Notes: generated by a model not told the origin, from the letters alone. Shown: positions 52,201-64,000, counted from the first letter of the stretch. The stretch: DNA of 64,000 nt from Undaria pinnatifida (GCA_012845835.1 JABAKD010000004.1:9924732-9988731), one strand, 5' to 3'. Numbers and translations are program-made.

Positions 52201-52550
52201 AGATGCCCTAGATCGCTGCCCAGCCAGGTGCGTAGAAACATATCAAATCCAAGATAAAGCCATAAAGAAAGGGCCTCACGTTTTCTTTGCGGCCCTTGTC
52301 TATATTATTTCCATGCTGCTTTTCTGTTTGTCTGTCTTCATGGTCTCGAGATCCAGAGCGTTTCAGCCCCGTCCTGCGGCATGGGTAGAGGGGGTTGGGG
52401 ACACACTCAGCCAAGGGGCACTAGGTATCACGTCGCGCCGAGTCGTGGCTGTCGCGTTATGAGCATTGCCGGCAATTCCGATGCACCCCTGACATCCATC
52501 GAGCCAGCCTTCCTGCCGGCTTGCTATTGAGGTTTACAATTCAGGCCGTC
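49201..52550. other. 3.3 kb without recognised gene
   Basis: No protein homology recognised in any frame. It includes a copy of the dispersed GTGCTACGATGGGAGCAGCAC motif near 49865 and two TACCAGGTA-type palindromes (50595, 51375). Confidence 0.5.
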
Positions 52551-52569
52551 GGCTTGTCAAGTCCCTGCC

Positions 52570-54730
52570 ACAGGCTGCTGGCTCTTTTCTAGAAAGTTGG
52601 CGCCGGACAGAAAACAGGAAAAATGCAGCGATAGGGGCATGAAGGTTCCACCGCACCCGGAGAGAGAGGATAGGGTCCCATCGCTGGTTCAAAAAAGTAT
52701 CAAAACCTCTACAATTCCGACCAATCGGGGACAAAAGCGGCGATCCCTCGGGCCGACACGGCCCAGTGCGGTGTGGAAGCCCCCACCAGGTAACCCATTA
52801 GGGGATCGTTGATTACCCTGAGCTCATGGAGCCAGCGGCAACCTGGGAGAATATAGTCTCATCCCCGGACGGGAAATCCTTCCATACATATACAACTACA
52901 GGGGACGAAAACAGTGAATCCTCGGTTCGATACCGCCTTGCACGATGTGGAAACCCCACCCTAATAAGCGGACTACTGTACGGCGGAGGCTCATGGAGCC
53001 AGCGCGCACCGTGAGCCCCTCGGGACAACGTCGAGGACCCATCGTAGCAGGGGCGTATAATTTCCCATCCCCAGATCAGAAATACTACCACACATCTTCA
53101 ACTCCAACACCCTGGGGACGAAAACCATGATCCCCCGGGTCGATACCGCCCCAAAAGGTGTGGAAAGCCTCCCCCCCTCCGATGATTGATGCTCGGCTGG
53201 GTTTAACAGAGCCAGCGCGTGGCGAGAGGTTCCCCACGGGACCACGTCGATGTCCAGCCGTACACGGGGACAAATAGATCCCGTCCCCGGACCAGAAATC
53301 ATTCCATACATATTCAAAAATCCAACACCTCGGTGACGAAGACGGTCGCCCGTCGAGTCGACAGCACTCTGCACGATGTGCAAACCCCACCCACATCGTT
53401 TGATCGCTCATTGGTTGGGGCTCATCAAGTCAGCGCGCACCAAGAATTTTCCCGCGGGGCAAAGTCCAGGTCCCACCGCAGCCGGAAAGGATAAATTTCC
53501 GTTCTTGTTCCAGAAATCCTTCCCGGCATCTTTAGTTCCTACACCCCGGGGACAGAAACGATTATCCTCCATGTCGATACCGCCCCGCACGGTGTGGAAA
53601 CTCCACCTTTATCGGCAGAGTGCTGATTGACTGGGGCTCATCATGGAGACAACGCGCACCGAGTGCTGCCCCTCGGGATAACGTCAACGCTCGGCCGCAC
53701 CCAGGGAGAGTAAAATCCGGTCCCTGGATAAATCTCCTTCTACACATCTTCAGCTCCAACAACCCAGGGACGAAAATGGGGATGCCCGGATCGATACCGC
53801 CCCGCACGGTGCGCAAACGCCACCCCCGCCGACCGATTGCGGATTCGCTGGGAGTCATGGAGCCAGTGCACGGAGAGAGTTGTCCCTCGGAAAAACGTCG
53901 ACGTCCCGCCCCACCAGGGGAAGATATTTTCTAATCCCTCCTGAGCCAAAATGCTTCGCTACATGTGCAACTCTAACACCCCGGGGACGAAAACGGTGAT
54001 CCCCCGTGTCGATACCGCCCCACGCAGTGGGGGAGCCCCAACCCACCCCATCGACTGATTGCTGATTGTTGGTTGGCGCTCATGGAGGCAACGCGGATTG
54101 AGTGTTGCCCGAAGGAAAAGTCGAGGTCCCGCCGCTCCCGGGGAGGAGGCGCTATTATCGCCCTCGGACCAGAAACATTTCCAGACATCGACAAACCCAA
54201 CAACCCGGGGACAAAAACGGTAATAATAGCGTCTATACCGCCCACACGGTGTGGAAATCGCAACTCTATCGGTTGATTGCTGATGGCTTGGGCTCATGGA
54301 ACCAGCGCGCGGCGGGAGTTGCTCCTCCGAGCAACGCCGAGATCCCACCAAACCCGGGGAGAATAATATCAAATCCCCGGATCAAACGTCCTTCCACTCA
54401 TCTACAATTGTACACGCCGGGGACAAACACGATAGTCGTCCCGGTATACACCGTCCAGCACGGTGTGGAAACCCCGATCGGACGGACTAATTACTCATTG
54501 GCTGGTGTTCGTGGAGCCGGCGCACGGTGACAAACGCGACGTCTCGCCGCACCCGGAAAACATGAGAGAGCATCTCCGGATTATATATTCTTTCATTCGT
54601 CCACAACTACAACAACCCGTGGACAAAATCGTTGACCCTCGGGTCGGTACCACCTCGCATGGTGTAGAAAGCCTCAACCCACTGACTGATTGTTGCTTGT
54701 CCGGGGTGAGAAAGGCCTGCACATTCGGGA
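52570..54730. repeat. 215-bp satellite, about ten units
   Basis: A (G/C)ACGGTGTGGAAACCCC block recurs near 52771, 52946, 53157, 53375, 53592, 53808, 54020, 54245, 54461 and 54658, mostly 211-225 bp apart; a GGCTCATGGAGCCAGCGCG block and a GGGGACGAAAACGGT block recur with the same spacing. Units are well diverged, so the array is old. Confidence 0.92.
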
Positions 54731-55825
54731 CTGTAGAATATCCGTACATAGCATGCGACCAATATCCAGGTGTAAGTGAGTATAGTAGTTTATATTTGCT
54801 GTAGCAGGCCGTAGTACTGGCAGTAGCATGGATAGTAGTAACGTTTCCCCGGGCGGAGTACAATGCTTACTAGTGTTGCTGTGCTTCATACCATACACAT
54901 ATGATCATTAGTATGATAAATACAGACACCCAGTGGGTAAGGACGGACGTGAGAGTCGTTCGGAAGTTACAACAACACCCCAATGTTTCCTACACTTCCG
55001 TGCAGAGAGCGGTACACCACAGCACCACTACTAGTAACAGATATAGCGCCACGGGCGGAGCCGTGGCCTTGCCGAGCAGTATTGAATGATCGACCGAAAC
55101 AACAGAGGTGCGATCTTATTGCCCGTCTAGGAAATCTTGCAACTGTACGAATACCACCATGCTCAACGCGGCTCCAACCATCGCAGTTTGGACCCATCTC
55201 CTACCCCAGCGACCCGGGTTGCCTTGTGTAATCTATTCTGTAAGGGTCGTCTGTCTGGTTTTGATTTCCCCCCCCGCTGAAGTCCCCAAGGAGTAATAAT
55301 GGCCCTTTGGAGACGCCGATGTATCGACATCGACTAATAATGTAGTGTAGACGCCGTTCCGATCGAAATCGAGTTTTTTTGTGTAATAGTCAACAGTCTA
55401 CAAGCAGTGTGTGATCGGTAGTGCCCGTAGGGTCATGATGCGCCGGTGTCGTACGACTCCTTGCAGTGTAGTTTGAACACCAACCCTCTTACCATCCCCC
55501 GTCACACAGTCTTTGTCAGTGCTGCAATCATTCCCCCCCCCCTCTGAAATCCCAAGGGGCTGAAAAATCGTGCTCAGCGATGATCGCTATCATGGTATAC
55601 ACTACTGCTGTAGTAAAACCTACGGACTGTACAGTGGCCTGCGCTCACGGTTGCTCTCGGTCGGTGTCATGATTGCTTGATCAGATTAATTACGTAGTAG
55701 GTGTATATTGTGGGCGGGCCCATATGCAGAGAGGGGGCTACGATTTGAAATACCTCGATTTAAGACAAACGCCGATTCAAGCATGGTGAAACGGCTGGTA
55801 CGTGTATAAGAAACTACATAGCCCT
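54731..55825. other. 1.1 kb without recognised feature
   Basis: No gene or clear repeat seen. Confidence 0.5.
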
Positions 55826-55829
55826 TCTT

Positions 55830-55990
55830 GCTGTATGTAATGTATATGTATATGTCTATGTATGTGTATGTATTGTACGTATGTATTGTGTGTATGTGTA
55901 TGTATCGTATGTATGCGTAAGCATTTTATGTATGTGTATGTGTACGTATTGTTTGTATGTGTATGTATTTTATGAGCGTGTATTTATTGT
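55830..55990. repeat. Degenerate (TATG)n microsatellite
   Basis: Run of TATG/TGTATG units with substitutions. Confidence 0.92.
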
Positions 55991-56164
55991 ATGGATGTGT
56001 CTGTGTGCTGGATTTCGAGAGCTTCACTCTAAACCGTACACCAAGCAGTACTAAGTCCAACCATATAGTCTACATATATTTTCCATCCCAATTATTATCC
56101 TCGCCCTACTCTCGCCCTCCCTCAAGGTAGTAAGTCAGATCCGGGATCTCATAGCGGGCCCTCC

Positions 56165-56435
56165 ACCCTCCCCCCCCCTTCCCACTAGCACGTGCCTTCT
56201 TTTTTTCATCACGAGAAGAACTCGGGATGTTCTTCCCTCGTCGACTAGCGTCGAACTGTGCGTGCCCACGCTGGTAGGCGCTCTTACATGCTCAGCAAGC
56301 AGTTGATCCTTATTTTTGCATTTTTTCAAAGAAATTCAAAATCTCACCACGGTGGGAATCGAATTCAAGGACTAACGCTAGCAGTATTCGAGGGTAACCA
56401 ATAGACCACCGGGGCGATCGGATTTGGACAGAAAT
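56165..56435 (-). mobile_element. SINE2, copy 2 (tRNA-derived)
   Basis: On the minus strand: CGCCCCGGTGGTCTATTGG as a near-perfect A box, TACCCTCGAATACTGCTAGC, and a B-box-like GAATTCGATTCCC, then the same body as copy 1 at 14620-14890 (AGAGCGCCTACCAGCGTGGG, GTCGACGAGGGAAGAA, GGCACGTGCTAG). Confidence 0.8.
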
Positions 56436-56809
56436 ATAATATCCGTCTATCTATAAATATATTATAAAAAATGAAAATACACTCCAGCTGTGAGATCGAA
56501 GATTTCGTCGAAACTCATCTTTGCAAGCTGTGTGTGATACTCCGATCGCGCGAATTACGAGTTGTGTGTCCTCATTAAGGATATAGGTCGGCGACTCCCC
56601 TTACAACTACAGTGTAGCTATCAGGGTCAACAGGATGATTTTAGTCAGTCTGTGCGCGGAAACTATAAAACCAGTTTCTGAGGGGGACAAAATCTGACAG
56701 CTGTGAAGGGAAATGTATCCTTTCATCAAGTGAATCTTGTAAGTCGAATAACCGGTGAGGGGGGTGGGGCGGAGTTTTGAAGGACGTGGGGGCCTGGTTT
56801 TGATCAAAA

Positions 56810-57845
56810 GCGAGCGGGTTTGGAGGAGGGGGGGGGGAGGGGGAAATTTGTGCATGTAAGCTGTAAATCCTTTCGAGGGGATAAATCTGACGGTTTTGGC
56901 AACAGTATATTATTGGGGGCGGGGGGGGGGGGGTTGGGGCGGGGGGGGGGGGGGGGCGTGTGGGGCAGCTCAATATGTGCCTGGAAACTATACATTATTT
57001 TGAGGGGATAAATGTGACGGTTTTGGAAATAATACATCAGTTTATCATGTATATCCTGGGGTAAGTCGTACAATCAGTGAGTAAAAGAGAGGGTGGAGTA
57101 TTCGAGGGGGTGGGGTTGGGATGGGTTGGGGGGGAGGTGGGGGGTGGGGGCGGGGGGGGGGGGGAGAAAGGGCTTTAGATGAGTGGTTTGTTATACGTGT
57201 GGTGCTAGGTCTAGGCGATGGTGCGGGTGCTGGGGAAGAAGGGGGCGTTCGAGGCGGGGGGGGGGGGGGTACACAGCGGCATGGATGGCTCTCGAAAGAT
57301 AATGAGGTGATATCCTGTGCGTGAAGTGTTTATTAATGTGGCGGATTTCGATATTTGGTGGGGCGTTTGAGTAAGGGAGAGCAAGAGGGGGGGGAGGGGG
57401 GATATTTTTAGGAGGTTTAGGTCACAAATGATATTCAAATACACTTCGGCTGTGAGATCACAGATATATAGCAGCTTGTTATACGCGTGGTGCTAGGTCT
57501 AGGCGATCGTGCAGGTGGTCGGAAAAAAGGGGGCGTTGGAGGGGGGGGGCGGGGGGGGGGGGGTTGGGGGAAAAAAAATTTGAAAACTACGTCATGGATG
57601 GTCAGAAGGATAATGACGTGATATCAACTGCGTATAGGTGTTTATTACTCAGGCCGATTTTGATTGTGAGTGGGGCGTTTGGACAAACTAGGCGCAAGGG
57701 GGGGGGAATCGGGGGACGGAGGGGCGGGGGGGGAAGGGTTGGGGTTTTTTATGAACAAGAGGGGTCAGTGGAGGAGGAGGGGAGGGGGGGGGGGGGGGGC
57801 GGGGGGGGGGACATTTCAATATGTGCGCGGAAACTATAAATCCTC
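56810..57845. repeat. G-run-rich tandem array
   Basis: Imperfect units combine GGAAACTATA, GAGGGGATAAATNTGACGG and GTGGTGCTAGGTCTAGGCGA blocks with many runs of 7-18 G, all on the plus strand. Strong G-quadruplex potential; run lengths may be assembly-dependent. Confidence 0.88.
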
Positions 57846-58059
57846 AAAGGGGACAAACCTGACGATTGAAGCAATAAGACATCCCTTTATATCATCTGGC
57901 TTGTAATGTTTACTATTCTAAAGGGTTTGATGTTGGATGCAGCATGCAACCCAGTGTTTAAGTGTAGTAAATAACGTGTTAAATCTTCATAATTTGTTGT
58001 TGTATGATGCATCGATCGAAAGCTAGAATATTTTATAGAATATTTGTAGGTACCATTAT

Positions 58060-59230
58060 TTTCTGACACCGCTAACTATAAGAAAGAGCTATGTATTGTC
58101 AAATACAACAGGCGAGGTGATGTGGTCATCATGCACTGTTTGACACCATCATCATACAGTTACCATTATTTTCTGACATCGCTAATTATACGAAAGAGAT
58201 ACGTATTGCCAAATACAGCATGCGAGGTGATGTATGTGGCCATGTACCGCCTCCGCCATTGAGCAGTAGAGGGAGGGATGCGAATCGTCAGTTTTGAAGG
58301 AACGCTTGGTATACATTGCTCAATTACGTTACCTCGTTAGTCATACTTGGTATACACGCGCTCAATTACGTTACGTCGTTAGTAATACTTCGCTTGGCAT
58401 AGGTTGGGAGGCGATCATGCAGACGGTATGTACGAAATACCCTACGTAATGGGTTGGTAAGGTTGTTTACCGCAATTTTAACACATCTGCCTGTGCTTCC
58501 TTTTCCAAATTATTTTTGTCTCAAGTAAATGTAGGATTTCACGCCTATGATTTTACCTTGTCGATGTGGGGCTCTGCGGTCGTCAATTTTAAGTCAGAGA
58601 TACGTCCTACAAATACATCAGGCGAGGTGGGTATGTGATGTCTATATATGCGATGTCATCACTATTGATCGCGAGGGTGATTTTACTTCGTGAGGTAAAT
58701 GGTACTGTGTTTCGTAGAGGTCGTCTCAGGAGGGTATGCGATGGGTCGGCAGTGTGGTTTATCGCAATTTTATCAGGTCTGCCTGTGCTTCCTTTTCAAC
58801 TTATTATTGTCTCAAATGTACGATTTCACGGCCATGATTTTTACCGTGCCGCTGTGGGCCTCTGAGGTCGCCAATTCTAAGACAGAGATACATCTTACAA
58901 ATACAGCAGTTGAGGTGGGCATGCAACGTCATATATATGCGATGTCACTACTATTGAACGCGAGGGTGACTTTACTTTGTCAGGCATATGCTACTGCGTT
59001 TCGCAACGGTTGTCTCACGTGGACATGCGATGTCACCACTATTGAACGCGAGGGTGACTTTACTTCGTTAGGCACATTCCACTGCGTTTGGAATGGTAGA
59101 GGTTGTCAGGCAATCATGTAAGCGGATGGAGGCACGAAATACCCTGCGTAATAGGTTGGTCGTGTTGTTTACCGCAGTGTTAACATCCCTGTCTGTACTT
59201 ACTTTTCACATTATTATAGACTATAGACTA
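58060..59230. repeat. Complex tandem array, about 300-bp units
   Basis: Blocks TACCATTATTTTCTGACA, AAATACAGCA.GCGAGGTG, GCGATGTCACCACTATTGAA, CGCGAGGGTGACTTTACTTC and CTGCCTGTGCTTCCTTTTC recur two to four times in a partly shuffled order. Confidence 0.85.
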
Positions 59231-59464
59231 TATATAGTGTACGCTTATTATACGTCCTGTTTTCTCCCCACTGTCGTCGAAGATGTTGTAGTCCTGTAGA
59301 TGTCGCGTCCATGTCTGGTGCTCTTGATATGTATCAAATGATACCTGCATTTTTGTCGATAGATAGCGTATATAGATCAGTTTTACAAAGAAAGGAGATC
59401 TTGAAAAATAGATTTTGTCGGCAAAACGGAAAATCAACCATTTTTCGCGCAATAGCAAGGCTTC

Positions 59465-60175
59465 AACGCTTGAAGGAAAAAACAACATGCCGGCTGCACC
59501 ATAAGGTCACAACAAGCGAGGATGAGCATAGCGGTGGTGCAACCCTACCTCGGCAACCCTACTCCTGCGGGGACCGGTCCGCCGGTGGCACCCCAACACT
59601 ACCTTTTGGGCGCGTCGTGCCTGATTCTGGGAGCGGGAAAACTCTGCCGTTTTGGGTAAGGACTCAACGCCCCAAGGAATATTTAATGCATGGGCTGCAC
59701 CATAAGATTTTTACAGTTGGTGATGATAAGGGCCTCAACAAGCTCGAAGTAAAGACAAGCCTGCGTACGAGGTGCTCGTCGGCTCGTGGCATAGCGGTTG
59801 TGCAATCCTACCTTAGCAACCCTACTTCAGCGGGGACCGGTCTACCCCGGACGCACCTACCTTCGGGGGCGTGATGCTTGGTTGTGGGAGGGAGAAAACT
59901 GCAGCCATTTTCGGTAATGCTTCAACGCTCGAGGAAAGCATCAACGCTCGAAGAAAAAATGAACACGCGGGCGGCACCAAGAGATCCTAATCAAAGATGG
60001 CTAAAGGCTCTCACCAGCAAAGCAATCACAAGACTGGGTACGAGATTCTCGCCAGCTGGCCACATAGTGGTGGTGAATCTTCATCTTCGCAACCCCACAT
60101 CACCGGACAGCATTCCAGTCCACCCCCGACGTGCCTGTAGAAGACCCGACATGACGTGATTGGTACTGGAGAGCG
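59465..60175. repeat. Tandem array of 200-280-bp units
   Basis: CAACGC(T/C)(T/C)GAAGGAAAAA, GGCTGCACCATAAG, GCAACCCTAC and CGGGGACCGGTC recur from about 59466, 59668 and 59928. A relative lies at 62785-63240. Confidence 0.8.
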
Positions 60176-60486
60176 AGATATTTGCAGCCAAAGAAATGAC
60201 CTGACCAAGAATCTCCCGGCGTACTCTACCGCAAATAGGCTGTATCCAGTGTGACGTCCGAAAGAATCTTCCAGAGGTGTGCTCTACCGCAAGCTGGGGG
60301 GGCTGTGGCGACTTGGATCGGATGGTGGACGCCTGGCAACGAGTTCAGCAGGTAGGTGTGTTGTATGGGTGTGTCTTGATTGTATATTTACCAGCAGGTG
60401 TGTTGTATAGGTGTGTCTTGATTGTATATTTACCCTAGTGGGGGCCCAGACCGAGCTGTTGCAAGAGGCGGGGGCAGCCTCCTACA

Positions 60487-60556
<70 letters not shown>

Positions 60557-60570
60557 ATTGTTGTTGTTTT
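60487..60570. repeat. (GTT)n microsatellite
   Basis: About 25 almost perfect GTT triplets. Confidence 0.98.
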
Positions 60571-62320
60571 TGTTCTCACATCAAATATATTGGCACCAAC
60601 AGCAAGGGCGCTCCCTCTGTAGCACCGGTATTGCTGCATTACTAGTACACAAGCAAAAAGCCCCCCCTGCTCGGTGGCGCAGGATCGCAGGTGGGAGTGT
60701 GTTTTGAGGTGGATCCTAACGGTGTATTAATAGCATGGCCAAGATGCCATAAATGGCCTGATACGATGGGGAATAATTATTCGCGCGGGCACCCCCAATA
60801 TACTTTGGGCCCCTCTGATGTTGCGTGGTAGTTCGCTTGCTTCCGTTGCTAGCGTTTCGGTCATGCGTGCGGGGTTCTTGGCAGAGGGGTTTCAGGATGA
60901 GAGCGTGTTAAAAAGAAAGAACATCATCGACTACACGGAGGCGCGCGGGCCTCGGGGGTAGGGGGCGTGTCCGAACTGCGGTGTGTCAAAGTGTTCCTCA
61001 GGCGTGCAGTACGGTGAATACTTGCACTGCTGCGCGCTCTTCCTATATATTAATCGGTTCGTGAGGTCGCACTCGCCGTTTTTCTGGACGCTGTGCACGG
61101 GTCCCAAAATAGCTAATAATCCAATAAGTACCTTGTTTACGTACGTACGTGCTGTGACAGCTTTGTCTACTGTGAAAATCAATCTCCACATGATGCGTTT
61201 GTTGCGAAGGCGTGCCCTTCCACCTTGTGTGCCCTTACCGATATTTTTTTCTTGATATTTTTAACAAAATAGTCAACACGCACACGACGGAATCAGCATT
61301 CCGCTGACCGGGCACATTTCAAATCAATCTGGTTATTGACCCCACACGAAGAAGAGTCCATAATTCGCTTTTTTTCGTACCCAATCGATCTCAACGAGTA
61401 ACAAGCTCAAAAAAGCGCCCTCTCGTTTCCTCTTGGTTTTGTTTCATTCTCCTGCAGTGTGTCTTGTTGCTGGCTTGTGCACGTTCTGCATTTCGTACCC
61501 AGTACGTTCGACGTCGCGTTGCCTGATCTCCTCGAACGATACCTTGCGATGTACATACATACGAGTACTCTTTTTTTGTTTCATAATTTGTGGCCTGTGA
61601 TCTCTCCAGGGCGAAGAATCGGCATTGAAACTAGATGCACTGGATGTCGACGGGTAAAACAACAGTCTTATCAAATCGCACAAACATTATACACCGAGTC
61701 AGTAGTGGGAGCATACTGCCGTACCTGGCATGACAACAAAGTCTAATTTTTTTGTTTTAGGAATTAATAATTCGGTGTGTCTGTGTTTTTTTCACACTAC
61801 TACTATACTGATACTTCCGCACCCATCTACTCCCAGCACAACCCGTGTCCGCGTCGATGCCTCCTGCTAGAGAGGCGAGCGCTGTGCCCACAATGTAAGA
61901 TGCACATACACACATCCCAAACATCAGGAAGGTTATTTGGACATGCAATGAGCTGGCCCAACTATCTGGTCGTACGGATCTTTGAGGCGGTAAGCTGCTC
62001 GCGTTAGGGAGTTTGGAAGAGCTTCCTGGCGGGACCAAGGTACGGGCGTAGACCCAACCCAACCCCTATCCCCACCCCTAACCCTAAACCCAACCCGGAC
62101 CCACAACGGGCGAGACGTGCGAGCGGCTTTGCGGACCGCCAACCGGTCCTCGGCCAACGAGCGGGAGTGAAAACCCTCAAAGATCCCGTGGCCAGATGTT
62201 TAGGTTTTCTTCATGCAATGCCGAACGCAATGCATATGAAGGCTGGTGATAGCCAAGCCAGCGCACTAGATTGCTTGCAAGGAAGAAAAAAGAGAGGAAC
62301 TGAGAAGCAATAGAGTCATA
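60571..62320. other. 1.7 kb without secure gene
   Basis: A minus-strand open frame ending near 60931 (QCKYSPYCTPEEHFDTPQF) and a plus-strand stretch near 61850-61990 with CPQC and a GTAAGC donor look somewhat protein-like, but I recognise no family. A short telomere-like CCCTAACCCTAAACCC run lies at about 62080. Confidence 0.4.
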
Positions 62321-62480
62321 CCACTGTAGGGGTGCAGCAGAAAGTTTCCGCTCAGCATCTCACCCGAACCATGACTTCGAAGGCATTCGTTCGCGCAACC
62401 CGACCAGTATTCCATGCCTCGGTCCTAAAACAAATTCATCTCGTAAATATATTATTAATAAACTAAACGGGGTAGTTTCT
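62320..62480. repeat. Dispersed/tandem repeat H, copy 1
   Basis: GTAGGGGTGCAGCAGAAAGT, ATCTCACCCGAA and GGCATTCGTTCGCGCAACCC; relatives at 63400-63960. Confidence 0.75.
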
Positions 62481-62492
62481 CAGTTGAGGAGC

Positions 62493-62605
62493 TCAACAAT
62501 AACACTAGCATTCGCATTAACATTGACGTTAACATAAACATTAACACTAACATTAACATGAGCATTAACATCAACATTATCATTGACATTAAGATTACCA
62601 TAAAC
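62493..62605. repeat. (ACATTA)n hexamer run
   Basis: About 18 hexamers of ACATTA/GCATTA type with substitutions. Confidence 0.92.
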
Positions 62606-62784
62606 CTTTGGCTCCCAAAGTGCAACCCCTACCGTGCGATGACTCAATGGTGAATGGAACGAAAGCAGGGGCGGAGGGGCGAGGTAGCAAGCAATATTAG
62701 CAGCTTCACAGTGAAGGGGAGATCTTGATTTTTAACGGTTTCCAGAAGAAAACGGATATCAGTTATTTTAAGAAATTCTTCGTC

Positions 62785-63240
62785 ACTCAAAAAAGAAAAT
62801 GAACTCGCGGGCTGCATCATAAAAGGGCTCTTGGGGATGGTAGGGATCGCACCAATTACGAAGCACAAAGAAACCTGGGGATGATGTGAGGCGCTCGCCA
62901 ACTGATGGCATAACCCTACGTGGGCAAACCCTACCTACCTCGGCAGGGACTGGTCCACCTCCGACACGCCAGGAGAAGACCCGGGCATCACCTTTCAGAG
63001 AAATCGTATGCTTGGTTCTGGGAGCGAGCAAAGTGCCACCAAAGTAACGTCTCACTCAGTGAATCTTCCGTTCTCCTCCTCCGCAACCAAACTGCAGCTA
63101 AAATGGCCTCTCCACGAATCTCGCGGGGGTGTGCTCTTCCACATGCTGGGAGGATTACGCCGAACTACATCGGATAGTGGGCGCCTGGGAACGGGCACAA
63201 CAGGTATGTATACCATGTAGGTGAGTGTGCCTTGATGTAC
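62785..63240. repeat. Relative of the 59465 array
   Basis: GAACTCGCGGGCTGCATCAT, CTACCTCGGCAGGGACTGGT, CCACCTCCGACACGCC and CTTGGTTCTGGGAGCG match parts of the 59465-60175 units. Confidence 0.7.
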
Positions 63241-63399
63241 CTTAGCTCATGACGGAGCCGTTGCGAGAGGCAGATATATCTCCCACCCCACATGTGTCGA
63301 AAGTGGCGATAACTTATGGATTTTAACCCTTTTGCAGCTTCAGTGGCAAACACTCACGAAATTTATTGACGATTACGGCATTTTCCAGGGTTGTCCCGC

Positions 63400-63960
63400 G
63401 CTAGGGTGCAGGAGAAGGTTCTGAGCCGCTAACTTTACTCGAGGAGCTCAATATCACACCCGAAGTACGACTTCGAACACCTTCGCTCACACTAACCGAT
63501 CAGCATTTCCATGCGCAATTAATAGTCGTAAAACAAGTATTCTCCTAAAGAGCCATCCCACGGTAGGGTTGGAGCAGAAAGTCCCTGAGATCCTCACATA
63601 CATGAAGAACTCAATATCTCACCCGAAAAATAAACTGGAAGACATTCGTTCGCGCAACCCGGCCAAGCTTCTACGCCTTAGTCCAAAAATATAGTGTACT
63701 CGTGAAATTACTTCATTGACCATCAGTTCACTCACATGAGGAACTCAATCGCCCCGGGACTTTTTCTCGCAGAAAGTGCAACCCCTACCACCGTGGGATG
63801 ACTCTAAAATGATCATATTAACCGATAATTCCAAGGTGCAGGAGGAGCCCAACCGGTCAGAAGGTCAGAAACGTTTGGCCCCAAAAGCGCAACTCCTACC
63901 GCGGGATGATTCTCCACACGAATCTAAGCTGGCTGCTGGATAAGTAGGGGGTTCATTCAC
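63400..63960. repeat. Repeat H, further copies
   Basis: At least three units with GGTGCAGGAGAAGGT or GGAGCAGAAAGTCC, ATCTCACCCGAA, CATTCGTTCGCGCAACCC and CAACCCCTACC. Confidence 0.75.
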
Positions 63961-64000
63961 GTTCTGATGTACTTTATAATCCAAGGAGTGACATGACACG

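Noticed and set aside
52600..54800. Several 100-140-codon open frames
   Set aside because: They fall inside the 215-bp satellite and change frame from unit to unit.
56360..56432. Functional tRNA gene
   Set aside because: A-box match is good, but the B box is degenerate and the sequence is part of a repeated SINE body.
60411..60707. Leu/Val-repeat proteins across the GTT run
   Set aside because: Produced by the trinucleotide microsatellite in three frames.
61850..62000. Candidate last exon of the oxidoreductase with GTAAGC donor
   Set aside because: Superseded by 48803-48972; the distance was also implausible.
1..64000. CRISPR arrays, bacterial operons, insertion sequences, riboswitches
   Set aside because: The genes are split by spliceosomal introns; tandem arrays here have diverged units without conserved-repeat/unique-spacer structure.

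Overview
The window looks like nuclear DNA of a photosynthetic stramenopile (ochrophyte, perhaps a brown alga). There are no bacterial-style genes. Two intron-rich genes can be rebuilt exon by exon with matching intron phases. Both begin, right after a polypyrimidine tract and splice acceptor, with an ASAF-like plastid presequence motif (SAF in one, ALAFAP in the other), as expected for a secondary red-type plastid. The species assignment is inference.

Left half, minus strand: an SLC4/BOR-family anion transporter (bicarbonate or borate type). Ten exons are visible between 18349 and 1395, and the gene runs off the left edge. Its first visible exon carries the plastid presequence and a low-complexity Ala/Gly-rich spacer. 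The next nine exons encode the membrane domain from TM1 almost to its end. The first signal-peptide exon is not located and lies above 18349.

Right half, plus strand: a plastid FAD-dependent oxidoreductase of the lycopene-cyclase-like family (the Arabidopsis At2g32640 type). Thirteen exons run from 30104 to a stop codon at 48970-48972. All junctions keep frame, including one GC-AG intron. Only the signal-peptide exon, upstream of 30104, is missing. The two genes diverge, so the 11.7 kb between 18349 and 30104 must hold both signal-peptide exons and both promoters, among many repeats.

The most unusual feature is that at least seven exons have decayed partial copies lying 90-700 bp away in adjacent introns or 3' flank. 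The copies often keep the splice site, and in two introns they form tandem arrays. The rest is repeat DNA: a TA-flanked Tc1/mariner-like element (two copies, one split by a nested terminal-inverted-repeat element), a 785-bp MITE pair, a 249-bp MITE, a family of 85-110-bp mini-elements, two tRNA-derived SINE families, a 215-bp satellite (52.6-54.7 kb), a poly-G array (56.8-57.8 kb), and several minisatellites and microsatellites. From 48973 to the right edge I recognise no convincing gene.

Both genes would serve the plastid: one moves an inorganic anion across a plastid membrane, the other is a plastid flavoprotein of unknown substrate. Nothing in the sequence shows that they act together.
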